Shown: positions 36,506-47,243 of the stretch, piece after piece | Layout: each line of letters opens with the position of its first letter | Position numbering within the stretch: position 1 is the stretch's first letter | Source of the DNA: Nymphaea colorata | Taxonomy: Eukaryota; Streptophyta; Magnoliopsida; Nymphaeales; Nymphaeaceae | Direction: 5' to 3' | Assembly: GCF_008831285.2 (NCBI RefSeq) | Contig: NC_045145.1 | Span: 21,406,040 to 21,470,039 of the forward strand | Length of the DNA stretch: 64,000 bases | Notes under the pieces: model-generated | Told to the model about the DNA's origin: nothing | The model's input: the letters and a program-made list of their open reading frames with translations, nothing else | Database searches by the model: none | Program-made: the position numbers and the translations under genes

Positions 36506-36855
36506 AACTATCTAAAGTCACTCATGCATCTAATGAGTCCATCCATCTAAAACACATATATGATTGAGAGGAAAACTTGAAGCAAAAGGTGACAACTAAT
36601 GCCAAATGACGAAAATATCAATTTCATTTTCTCTTTATTTTTCTCTCTTAATCATCCATCATAATCGATCAGATGACTCTTATTAAAAGGCTGAGTGACT
36701 TTAAAAAGCCATAGTCATTATTCAATTTTCATATATATCTATATATATAGCTTTTTAGACTCATCCAGCTACCTAACATATTGAATAGTTAGATTCACCC
36801 AACAATCTAATAAAATCTTGATAATGAGTGATGGTTAGGAGAAAAAATAAAAAGA

Positions 36856-36937
<82 letters not shown>

Positions 36938-38002
36938 GACTGGGTGACTCTAGAAAACTAGAGTCGTCATTCAATTTTTTTATATATATTTGTTATTTTA
37001 TACATATATGTTATCTCACATACATACATATTTAATATTTGGTCACAAAAAAAAGTATACATATTAATTGTAAAGTTTACATCCAACATTATTTGTTATT
37101 TCATACATATGTTATCTCACATACATGCATATGTAATGTTTCGTCATAAAAGAAAATGTACGTATTAATTGTAAGGTTCACATCCAACATAATAAGCTAG
37201 TTAGCTAGTTGCATACACAAAACGACATGCAAAACTCTTTCATGGCACTGGTCAACCCAAAGCAACTAGTAAAAATTGAACAGGGATGATCCACAATGTG
37301 GGAACCCGTCCACCCAGTTAGGCTACATATCATTTGGCAAACTAGGAGAGAAACTAGGAGGAAGAGAAAAACAAACCCGTTCGCGTTATTCTTGAGAGTG
37401 AACCCATGAATGCTAGTTACTTTCCGCAATGCTTTCCTCCACTTCTTCTTCTCACCCGCACTCGCACATCGGAACTGACCCTGAGAATGCCTGTACCAGC
37501 ACCGAACGTCGTCCGGTTCTACGTCGAAGAATGTGGGCACGATATCCACACTCTGGTCCGTCTTCATCACCTCCATCATCTCAGTGACCTCCTTCAGGCA
37601 CCAAATGGAGGAGGCGTAATTCTTGGAGAATATGGGCAGCAATATCCTCGATTCTCTGATGTGCTTCAACAAGTTTTCGATAGGTTCCCCCTTCCCTAAA
37701 TCACGGTTGTCCATGAAAGCACTCACGTTACTCCGTTTAAGGGCCTTATACAGATGGCTGACAAATCTGTTTCTGGTGTCGTTCCCTCTGAAACTCAAAA
37801 AAACGTTGTACTGGAATCGCTTATCATCATTCTCATGTGCTGACGAAGAAGCGGCTGCAATAGGTGGTGACGCTACATCGAGCTCGGTAGCTCCTTCATC
37901 CGATGGAGAGACCGGCGGTTCCCCTGTGGTCACTACCCTGATCATGTACATCAGGAGGCCGATGAAGATGAGAAAGGCCACCAGTGTTGTAAAGCCGTCC
38001 AT
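32952..38002 (-). CDS. TIR-NBS-LRR immune receptor, second copy (TNL-2)
   Basis: Exons (coding order) 38002-37377, 35956-34840, 34656-34372 and 34280-32952 give 1118 residues with the same intron phases as the other copies. Residues about 6-24 are hydrophobic (FTTLVAFLIFIGLLMYMI) and are followed by basic and then acidic residues. The TIR domain has VFLSFRG and WCLKE. The NB-ARC has P-loop GMSGIGKTT, LVVLDDID, IIITTKD and GLPLALKVLG, and lacks two residues (KQ) found in the other copies before DIEESQ. The MHD motif reads VHD (about residues 540-542). In NLRs this motif holds the inactive state, although Val at the first place occurs in nature. The LRR exon is about 97% identical to that of TNL-3 (58934-63507), while the TIR exon is only about 85%. 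Upstream lies a good TATA box. Intron 1 carries a MITE and long TA runs. Confidence 0.92.
34762..34817. repeat. (GT)n(GA)n microsatellite in TNL-2 intron 2
   Basis: GT then GA dinucleotides fill the region just after the NB-ARC exon donor. On the coding strand it reads as a CT/CA tract. The same tract is present in the same intron of TNL-3 (60745-60801) and, shorter, in TNL-1 (26347-26368). Confidence 0.9.
36470..37200 (-). mobile_element. MITE copies and TA runs in TNL-2 intron 1
   Basis: Contains TAATGCCAAATGACGAAAATA, TTTTTCTCTCTTAATCATCC and TAGAGTCGTCATTCAATTTT, the marks of the MITE family also present in the other TNL first introns. TA microsatellites lie at about 36470-36500 and 36860-36938. 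At least two element copies appear nested or adjacent. Their borders could not be fixed. Confidence 0.45.
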
Positions 38003-38175
38003 TACTTGATCTGTCGGCCGGAAATTACTTATCTAACTGCCACCCAGCACTTTCGAGCAGACGAGCAATCAGTCGGCGACTGTTGCTGTAAGGCCTCAAT
38101 GGAGGAGAAGGCAGAGGGGGAGAGAGAGATGTAACTTGAGTTAAGCCGTAGATGGGAATGCTGGGGATGGTGCTA

Positions 38176-38182
38176 ATTTATA
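38176..38182 (-). promoter_or_regulatory. TATA box of TNL-2
   Basis: TATAAAT on the minus strand, about 175 bases before the start codon, in a flank conserved with TNL-1. The matching segment is deleted in TNL-3. Confidence 0.6.
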
Positions 38183-39087
38183 CAAGTGAAGATCAGTTGA
38201 GTTACTTGCCATGGCGTATACGCGGCCACGGGTCCTGCGCAATTTCTCGTAAGGGGAAGAAGAGATGCATACGACAAGATCAACGTCGCAGAGTCTTTCA
38301 CTGCATTCGGCGGGCACCTTCATCGTCAATGGGAAGGATGCGAGCACCTTCGTCGTCAATGGGAAGACCTCAATAATGCTACCCACAAGTAAAGTAAGTA
38401 AATGGCTAAAACACCTTTACTTGATACGGTAAAAAACAACTTTTGTGTAAAAACAATAATAAAAAATAAAAAATATATATATATAAGATATTTTTTAACA
38501 AATTATTAAAATGTCCTCCCCTTATTTACCACGGCACAACTGAAGAAAAACAAAACAACATGACTACTATTTCACCAACCGAGTGCTGTTTGAAGCCATC
38601 ATCCGGTGAGATGGCAACTCATTTTCCTTGTCAAGGCTTCATGGCGCTATTTGGCTCATGTGTGATTCATATTTGCCTTTAAAATAAGGAAAAAATGTGG
38701 AAAGATCGTAAGAAGTTTAATTTATCTCCAAATTTTTCCAAGTGACCTCTTTATTTTTAGTTTTATGATTATTTTCCCAGTGTCCTGGCAGCTAAGAGTT
38801 TCAGAACTTTCCTTCCACCTCGGCGTTAGTGGAAGAAAAAGAGCCGAAACATGTGTTTGATGGGACCAAGAAATTTCTTAACGTGTACCTATGTATTTAA
38901 TTACACAGGAGAAAAGATTCCCATCGACGATTTGGTCAAACAATTTTGGAACGCTGAGTCATTAAATTCCGTCGTTTCTCAAGTCTCCCCAGTCAATGGC
39001 CCAAAGTCATTGGTCGTTGGCGTTTACGCGCCCGACCCATCATCTCGCTCCTTTAAGTACATTGTACGTTCAATCCAGTGTCGTCTA
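38183..39087. other. DNA upstream of the second SAG101-like gene
   Basis: About 38590-38960 is homologous to 29490-29830. An open frame at 38851-39113 contains IPIDDLVKQFWNAESLNS and SLVVGVYAPDPSSRSFKYI. It looks protein-like but matches no family I can name, and the copy at 29750-29830 is broken by frame changes. I treat it as a possible gene remnant. The window's last bases (63950-64000) begin another copy of the same flank. Confidence 0.45.
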
Positions 39088-39515
39088 AGGGTGGTTAGGG
39101 TTAACACCAACTGAGTGTTAATTCAATCAGTTCGACTTCGGCTTCATTAATGAAACTTCAAGCTTTGGTTCGGCTCGAGTCGACAAACTCTTTTGAATAA
39201 AGTTAATATTTAGCGGAGCTAAACTCGATTAAAGCTCAATAAACTCTTTTGAATAGAATTGATACTCATTGTTACATGTTGAACTCAAGCTCGACTCGAT
39301 TAAGGTTTGACAAACACGTAAACTCGTTTGAATATATCGACTTAATTAAGACTCGACAAACTCGATTAAAGCTTGAGTTTGACTCGACAGTTACCTATTG
39401 AGCTCGAACTCAACTAGATTATAAATTATTTAAACGAGTCAACTCATGAACTCAAGCTCGACTCATCAGTTTCAACTTGTTAATGAGTCTTGACCTAGGT
39501 CGAGGTCGTTGTTCA
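39088..39515. mobile_element. Element of degenerate CTCGA/AGCTCGA repeats
   Basis: The interior is a string of variants of AACTCGAC, CTCGATTAAAGCT and AGCTCGA. The ends TAAGGGTGGTTAGGGTTAAC and GTTGTTCACCCTCA are partly inverted (A/G AGGGTG...AAC), like other non-autonomous hAT ends. No target duplication was found and there is no coding capacity. It lies about 220 bases before the second SAG101-like start codon. Confidence 0.5.
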
Positions 39516-39735
39516 CCCTCAGACTGGTGCATGTGAACTCGCAATTAAAAATCTTTTAAGTTGCGATCTGATCTTATGCATTCCCCAACGTTAGGCAGAC
39601 TCTCCTTCTCTCTGTGGCCCAATAATTGTGCCCTTCGGCTCTCTCTCTCCCTCTCTCTAATAAATGTGAAACTACTGAGTTGGTTCGGCCGCCTCACACA
39701 CACACACACACTCTCTCACACACACACTGATACGC

Positions 39736-42334
39736 ATGGAAGCATCGTGGAAGTTCAGTGGTGGAGTGGCGAAGGCCAATCTGATACTGTCCAGTACTCG
39801 GATCCTCCACCGAGCGTGGGAGTTCATCTCACAGATCCAACAATCTCCCAGATCAATCAGCTTCGCCATCAGGGAGCTTCCCCGCTTCACGATCCTCGCC
39901 TTCAATTCACCGAGTCGACGGCAAGACGTGCTGCCAAATCTCGAGTCACTGGTTGACTCCCATCCTCTGAGCTTCCTCATCACCAAGGATAACCCCTCCG
40001 TTGCTCTCGACAGCTTCCCTCTTTCCACTTTCTGCACACTCTTAAAACGCCCAGATCTCACAGACAAGGTATTCCGCCTTCCTCCCTTTTCCCCTCCATA
40101 TTTTAATCACACTCGCCGGAATCACTTTCAAGAAATTACCAGAAATCTTAATTCCAGACGATTATCAGCAAAATCCTTCGTATAATTCCGTTCTCCCAAG
40201 CTTAAACTCTTTACCTGACCGTTCGTTGCCAAGTATTAATGACGAAAAACAACCCGCGGGGCTTGTCTTTGTGGCATTTAATTTTTTTCTCTCTCTCTTT
40301 TTTTATAATATATATATATAGTAATAAAATTACATATTGCTTTCTAGCATAAATTCATGGAGTGAGCCATCGCATGGAAGCATATTAAGACACGTATACG
40401 AAAACAGTGTTATTATTGCCGATCATTTTGCTTCCTTATTTATGTATGGTGCCCTTTAATCATGTTTGCAATGTGTTTAAAGGTTCCAATTATATATTTG
40501 AAATTATGTTGTTGTTATTGCTGGTGTTTGATTTGTTTGTGTATGGTAGAGAAAGAATAATGTTCTCTTTCCACCACCAGCTGCTTCATTGAAAGGTACT
40601 CGTTCCTTGAGGCTGGTCTGCAAGAACTTGTTTTCCTATCTAAGCAAGACAATGGCCTCTCATTTAGTTTCCATGCCACAAGCAATAATCTTTTTACAAG
40701 TCCACAAAGGTGGGACTACCACATAAAAGAGGGAAACTTTTCGCAATTCCATGACGGCTACTTCTCTGTTTCTTTTCTTAGAACAGGTAGCTCCTGATAT
40801 GTACTGATCTCCAGGAGGCACAATTGGCTAATGGTATGTATGTCTCTTTTCGTGGAACAGCTTAAGACACTAACCGCCAAAAATCAACCAAGGCTCATAG
40901 TTGTTGGTCACGCGGAAGGGGGAGCAGTGGCTGCCTTATTCACGCTATGGCTTCTGAAGAACAGGTCCTCCGCAGCACTGCCCTTATGCATCACCTATGG
41001 ATCCCCTTTTATTGGAAACAAAGGACTCCAGACAGCCATTGGCAAGATGGAGCAATCGAAGTCTCAATTCTGGCACGTCCTCAGTCTTGACGATCCCGTA
41101 ATTTCCTCCTGCGGCTTCCTTGAATCAGCCGAACTACAGTTCAAACCTTTTGGCACCTATCTTCTCTTATCAGAATCAGGTTATGCTTGTATCGATGACC
41201 CCGATTCGGTAATCGAGCTGTTGAGATCAGCAGATTCAGCTCAAACGGAACCCAAGGATTATGGAGCCATGCTTCAGCAACAAGAGCAGAGCACCAAATA
41301 CAGAAAATGCAACGTTCTGCTCACTCCTTCCTATGACAGTCAAAAAGTGGATTTGGCTCTTCAATTACAAACATTGGAAATTGGCAACAATCAGCAGGTA
41401 TTCTCTCTTTGTCTCTTTCTCGAATATTTTGTGTGTGTGTGTGTGTGTGTGTGTGGAACCATTAAACGTGAAAACTGATTAAGTATTGTTTTGAAAGAAG
41501 CAGGGTGAGGATGCCCTTCTTCAAGCAATGGAGAAAAGGCACAGAAGCGAATGGAAGAAACCGACTCACAACCCGAAGAAGCTCAATAACATGAAAAAGA
41601 AAATGGCCCAACTTGAGTGGTTCATGAAATTCTGCAAGAAAGGAGGCTACAACTACTATGATTATTACAAGAGATCACAGACCTTTGGACGTGAAGAAGT
41701 AAACGTTCGGACTGATATCAAGACCTTCCTTGTCGACTACTGGGAGAAGGAGGTGAAGAAAGTAGAAAACAAGCCACAAACACAAGAAGCTCCGTTCCGA
41801 GACAGTTGGCTCTTCGGAGGAAACAACTGCAGAAGGATGGTGGAGCCTCTGCACATTGCTGAATACTACACAAAAGGTGGTAAGGACTATCTGAAACACA
41901 GAGAGCCTCACTTTGCAAAGCTGGAGGGTTGGGAACAAGCGGATTCTGCAAAGAAGGAGAAGACGGGCGCCGCTCCAATGAAGGAGGAGCCGAAGGGGAA
42001 GAGCGCGCCTCCCAACGTCACGCACGACTCGTGCTTCTGGGCTCACGTGGAGGAGGCAGCGCTCAAGTTGCCTGATCTCGAAAATGGTGGGGAGGCCAAG
42101 AAGGAAGAGATAAGGCAAGAATTGAGAGAGTTTGAAGACTACGTCATGAAACTGGTGAACGACTATTGGTTGTCGCCTGATGCTTTCTTTGAGGGAAGCT
42201 CATTCATGGTGTGGTGGCGACGCTACTGGGAGATGTTACAGAGGGTAGAACCAGATTCTGATCGAGATTCCCGCCCGTTTATTGTTTTCATGAGCAAAGA
42301 CGGATATCTCAATTACGTAAATTCAGCTCAGTGA
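39736..42334 (+). CDS. SAG101-like: SAG101-like EDS1-family protein, second copy (3 exons)
   Basis: Exons 39736-40068, 40861-41397 and 41504-42334 join in frame to 566 residues. The first exon here corresponds to exons 1 and 2 of the other copy. The lipase-like domain (1-290) has FTLWLLKN and LCITYGSPFIGN. The elbow reads GHAEGG, so the catalytic serine position is Ala129. This matches the non-catalytic nature of SAG101. The EP domain (291-566) carries MAQLEWFMK, YNYYDYYKRSQ, NCRRMVEPLHIAEYY, DSCFWAHVEEA and FMVWWRRY. The predicted role is to partner EDS1 in signalling from TIR receptors. Protein identity to the first copy is moderate, so the pair is old compared with the TNL copies. A GT microsatellite lies in intron 2 (41430-41453). 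Upstream CT/CA tracts (39640-39725) may be promoter elements. Confidence 0.88.
40592..40785 (+). other. Open stretch inside SAG101-like intron 1
   Basis: This 190-base open frame reads LEAGLQELVFLSKQ and later SFSFHATSNNLF, with AG before it and GT after it. Splicing from 40068 straight to 40861 already gives the expected protein, so it is not needed. The first gene's corresponding intron (about 20960-21005) has a stretch reading ETAEALKEVSLLSK, which looks distantly similar. It could be a cassette exon, an old exon or chance. Confidence 0.3.
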
Positions 42335-44661
42335 AAACAATATCATCCCTTTCTTGATATGCATGGATCAAAAAAATAAGAAATGTACAACGGAAATGAA
42401 ATCGAATGAAAAATTGATCCTGAAGAGCATGAGCGCACAGACACTAACGTCTAGCTCCCTTTGCCAGACATGTCAATAAACCAAGATTGAATAAGACGCG
42501 ATATTTATCATGTCCGATTTATTAACATTCAGATATTAGAATTTGAGTCTGGGTTCATATTAAAAGGCTGTATATGTCATATATTAAAAGGCTGTATATG
42601 TTTGAAATGCTACTTCAAGTTCACAATCAGAATCTAATCTAATTCATATTAAATGATATGTTAAGAACTAACTTTCAAAGTGCATGTGTGGGTATTGAAT
42701 ATGAGATGTTTATTCCGAATTGAACGTTGATGCAAATCCAATTATGATCGGAGGGATCTATTTAATAGTAGATTCGATTTAAATGTGATTGGATGCCATT
42801 TCTTAACTCTAAACTTAAATGAAGTCTCTCGCCAAGAGTTTTTGCCCTGTCCGGATAGACATTGGTGGCTTGTACTTAGCGCTGGAGGGAATGGGGGAGT
42901 GGGGCTTGAAACTTGAAAGAATCCAAAAATTTACATATAAATTTTGAAAAAATTAATTTAATCTATATAAAAATTTTGAAAAATTAATATTCGGTCGCTA
43001 TTAAAACTTTAAAACTATATTTCAGCCCCTGCAACAAATTTTGATGGCAATATACAAACACTCCAAAGACATAGTTTTAGAGGCAAAATAAGGTCTTGCT
43101 TATAGTTTTGAAGTGTCATCAAAACAGCCATTAAATAATTGAAAAAAATCATGAGAGTGACTTTCATTTTGTAGAAAGGTTGTGCATATTTTAATTTATA
43201 TTGAAGAAGACTTAATTAATTAAAGACCTTTTAAATTGAAGTCTTGAAGAGCAACATTATTTGAATTGCTAGAAGTATCCCTTTATTTTCGTAATTTATC
43301 AGGAGTTTCAGTGCCTCAAATGGCATAGTGAGCATTAGGTGGTGTAGAAAGCCCCATCTTCATTTTATATATGACGAGAGAGAGAGAATGGTGACCCTTA
43401 TTATATCCAGAGTCATCCAGCTCATGCCTATGAATGATCATGTTTGTTTGATTCATTATGATGTACGTTTGAGAGAAAAACAAGGAAAAAAAAAATATGT
43501 AAACTAATACTAGATGATGAAAATGCTACCACAACATTTGATCTACTGAGTCGTGAATAGATTAGCCTCCCATATGACCGAAGTCTTGGGAATTTCCGAT
43601 TGATCCTTTTCATTCTATAAATTCAAGTATGTTGGGGAATATAGTTTAACCATAATTTTCTATAGCATTTATTAGGAGAGAGCAGGAGATATGTTGGTTA
43701 GAGAGCTTCCTTTGATTTGGTCCTTGTATATATATATATATATATCACGTCCACAGCCCTTTCACTTTTTTATTTATATTAATCTTTGTAGGTTCATTGC
43801 TCTCACCAATCAACAACTCACTCTCCTTTCTAACTCAAGCAAGATCTAAATAGACCAGCGGTTGGCCATTGTAGGTTCATGGAAGATGGCTTTTTTCTAT
43901 AGAGACCAACGAAAAGCGAAGCCGGCGTTGCCGGAGAACTAATAGCGACTTGTTTAGGGCGTTGGAAATTAGTAACTCACTCTTCTGGATCCTGCAGGCA
44001 AAGTGGAAAAAGAAATCCCCTCCTGACTTACTCAAGCGACTTGGTTTCCCACCTGAAACCGCGCCTAGCTAGGTGGGTCTCAGCCGTTGACTCGGGTTAA
44101 TGCTCATTAACTGCAACCGAGCCATTGCAATCGTTCTGTTCATGACTTACTCGGGTCCCTCCAGTCTACCACTTGCCGGTTTGACTCGGGTGCTAGCTCT
44201 TAATTATCCATCCGCAGGGTCAAGCGAATTAAATCGTCGGTCTTTGCACAGTCGAGCCAATCGAATCTCCAGGGCCGCGGCTGGCTCGGCGAGCTCGACA
44301 GTGGTTCGATAGTATTTTAGTCAATCTTGCTGATCAAAAGTAGCAAAATGATTCGTATTGGAGTGACTATTGACTGGCCCAACGTTGGCCTAACCCACTA
44401 TTGAAAGACTTTGACTGAGACCTGCTGACCGTCCAAGTGAGTGAGTGAGTTCGTTCTGTCCATACGGTCTTTGCGTTCATAATACAGTACTAGACGACGT
44501 TAGGTAAACTCCCAAATTAAATGGGTCTCACTGGTGGAGCCAGCCAGAAACTTTTGGTTAAGAGGCACTTTTGATTTAAATTTCAAAGCACTTATATTTA
44601 AAAACAGTAAAAGGAATAAAATATTAATAAGTAAATAAAACAAATTGGTGTGAGCAATTGT
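42335..44661. other. Intergenic DNA with dispersed repeats
   Basis: No gene is supported. About 42440-42840 is a diverged relative of the TCCGAA element (words GATTGAATAAGACGC and GGATGCCATTTCTTAA). About 43380-43620 is a copy of the MITE family of the TNL introns (AAACTAATACTAGATGATGA). About 43776-43850 matches 16560-16810 in inverse. A TA run sits at 43726-43745. 43900-44400 shows many ACTCGGGT words but no frame I trust. Confidence 0.5.
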
Positions 44662-44937
44662 CTACAAGCCACGGGAAGCTCTGCCAATGAGGGCCAAATA
44701 GAAGTTGGCTATGTCGATGGGCTCCATCAAGAGGCGGATCTTGGTGCCCAGCTCCACCCACTCGGTCTCCACCTCGAACGAGTCGGGTAGCTCAAACACC
44801 TTGAGCAATTCCCGGACCTCCTCCCAGAGGCCAACCAGCTTCAGCCTACGCACATTAGCCTCGAAGTCCGCCGGACTTTGCTGCAGCTTGAATGCATCGT
44901 AGTAGCCCGTCCCGTGGCTGGATGCGGGGGCACACAA

Positions 44938-45205
44938 GGCTCCATATTAGCCTGGGCGTGGGGCCAGGCCGCCGCCAGGCCGGGCCTGTGCCCAATAGGC
45001 CGGCCCGGCCCGTTTAGATTAACAACTTATATTTTTTTTATTTTTTTTGTTTCAATAATATATATTTATTATTAATAAATATATTTTCTATTTTAAAAAA
45101 TTATTTTTTAATTTTAAATGGGCCAGGCCAGGCCGGGCAGAGACCCGGGCTATCGGGCCAGGCTCACCGACCTGCCGGGCCGGCCCGGCCGGATACCCAC
45201 CGGTA
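44938..45205. mobile_element. GC-rich GGCCCGG-repeat insert in the PAD4-like exon
   Basis: Two clusters of GGCCAGGCCGGGC / GGCCCGGCC words flank an AT-rich core (45020-45115). The insert splits an EP-domain exon between LEKYR and GTGYYD and shifts the frame. Related designs, AT core with self-similar GC words, suggest a non-autonomous element. Target duplication was not identified and the limits are approximate. Confidence 0.5.
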
Positions 45206-45429
45206 CTCGGTATTTCTCCAGCTTTCCCAGCCTATTTCTGATGCGCTCTTTGTACCCTTCCACTCTCCTCAAGTTATTGGATCTTTCCACTTCCATTTCC
45301 GGGGCACCTATTAGGTTTAGCCTGGCTTCGGTGCTCTACAAGTTATAAGGACAAGTTAGGTTAATTTTAGCTAAAAAAAAAAAGAAGACAAACTAATGAA
45401 CAAGAAAGGCAATCTAGATAACGCAGCAT

Positions 45430-45720
45430 AAGACCTGAGTCCAGCAGCGCAAGCTCAACTCGACCCACCCAGAAAACTCAGTATTTGCTAGCTCAAACTC
45501 AAGTCGATCAATATATTTATGTTCAAGCATGTTGTGTTTCTTTTAATTAGATCAGCTTGTTTTGTTGCTACTCTCTCAATATATTTTGACATTTATTATA
45601 TAATCTCAGCTTTTTACAACTCGAGCTCTATTCTACTCGTTTAACATTTTGAGCATTGAACTCAAGTTTGACTCGTTTATAAAAAGTAGAGTTTTGACAA
45701 GCGAGTTTCAGCTAGCATGA
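45430..45720. repeat. Diverged CTCGA-type repeat in the PAD4-like intron
   Basis: Scattered words CTCAACTCGACC, CTCAAACTCAAG, ACTCGAGCTC and AACTCAAGTTTGACTCG resemble the element at 39088-39515. It lies in the intron between the two recognisable PAD4-like exons. Confidence 0.4.
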
Positions 45721-46199
45721 CCAATGATACACACAAATAGCAATAGAAGAATTGTAAACGAGAGAGAGACTTACAAATCCAAGTGCAAGGAATGCAAGGT
45801 TGACACCACTTTCGGTGGAGAGGGGGAGTTTATTCAAATTATCCAAGAGAGATATGCTGTTCAAATCTATCGTCTTCCTTTCGTAGTTCAGATGCTCTTC
45901 CACGCTTTCTAGCACAGAGCCGTGCAGCTGAAGGGAGTAGAACAGGAGCTGCAGCACGGCATCATGGTTGTCCACCCTTAACAATGGCTTCCCGTCATCG
46001 ACACAGAAGTAGAAGCTCCCAAAGGGCCGGTAGGGACACAGCTTCCAAGAGAGAGCCGCCACTGGCAGCGCTCCTCTGTGCGCAGGAGTAGTAGCTGAAC
46101 TTGTCAATATATTAAATTGGTTTTGGCAGTCACGGCTTCTTTGTTATGAGCTGTCCACCTCTCTTTCTCTTGAACGGTGATTCTAAAGCTAATAGACAT

Positions 46200-46653
46200 T
46201 ACGAGACACCAAACCTAAGCTAGGTGATCACTTTTTTTTTTATTGTTTTTTTTCAACCATTCATTACAATAGATCAAATGACTAATGAGAAAGTTGGGTA
46301 ACTTTGCTTTGCTTTGTAGAGTCACTATTTACTTTTCATATATATATATATATGTATTGGGTGAATGATGACTTTAGCTATTCAAAGTCACCCAGCCAAC
46401 CAATTAGGTCATCTATCCAAAACATATAAATAGTTGAGAAAAAGGTGAGAATTAATGTTAAATGATAAAAATACCAATTACCGTTTTTCTTTATTTTTTC
46501 TCCGTTGATCATAATTGATCAAATAACTCTTATTAGATGGTTGGGTGACTTTAAAAAACCTGAATCTGGCTTTTTAGAATAACTCAACTACCTAATAAGA
46601 GTCGTTTGAGATCATGATCGACGATTAAGAGAAAAAATAAAAGAAAATGTAAT

Positions 46654-46688
<35 letters not shown>

Positions 46689-46890
46689 GTCTGGGTGATT
46701 CAAGAAAGCTACAATCATCATTCAATTTTCCAATATATATTTGTTATTTCGTGTTTATTTGTTGTTTCACACATATATGTCAGTCGTCATTCAATTTTCC
46801 AATATATATTTGTTATTTCGTGTTTATTTGTTGTTTCACACACATATGTTATCTCACATGCATGTATATGCAATGTTTGGGCACAAAAGA
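46200..46890 (-). mobile_element. MITE copies in the broken TNL's intron
   Basis: Carries the family words GGGTAACTTTGCTTTG, TTAATGTTAAATGATAAAAATA and a TA run (46654-46679). A 66-base stretch beginning CATTCAATTTTCCAATATAT occurs twice (about 46719 and 46789). Confidence 0.45.
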
Positions 46891-47243
46891 AAACATGCAT
46901 AACGTAAGCTCATCACATATATAAAATGACATACAAAACTCTCTCATGGCACCCGTCAACCCAATGTGGGAACCTATCCACCCAGTTAAGCTACACATCA
47001 TTTAGCAAATTAGGAGAGAAACTAGACAAAAGAGAAAGACAAACCCATTCCCGAGATTGAACCCGTGAATGCTGGTTACTTTTCACAATGGTTTCTTCCA
47101 CTTCTTCTTCTCATCCGCACTTGCACCACTTCGGAACAGACCCTGAGAATGCTTGTACCAGCACCGAACATCGTCCGGTCCTATGTCGAAGAATATGGGC
47201 ACAATATTCACCATATGGTCCATCTTCATCATCTCCACCATCT

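Larger units (their letters stand above)
44662..46095 (-). pseudogene. PAD4-like: Broken PAD4-like EDS1-family gene
   Basis: The first exon remnant (46095-45775) reads YRPFGSFYFC and DNHDAVLQLLFYSLQ, then ends with a donor in phase 0. The next exon starts at 45335 after an acceptor and reads RLNLIGAPEMEVE and then RIRNRLGKLEKY. It is then interrupted by GC-rich repeat DNA. The frame resumes at about 44925 with GTGYYDAFKLQQSPADFE, LWEEVRELLKVFELPD and LLMEPIDIANFY, and stops at 44662. These motifs fit the PAD4 EP domain better than SAG101. The N-terminal lipase half, the end of the EP domain and any start codon are missing. The exon edge at 46095 is fused directly to TNL first-intron DNA. PAD4 normally pairs with EDS1 in TIR-receptor defence; this copy cannot make it. 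Confidence 0.75.
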
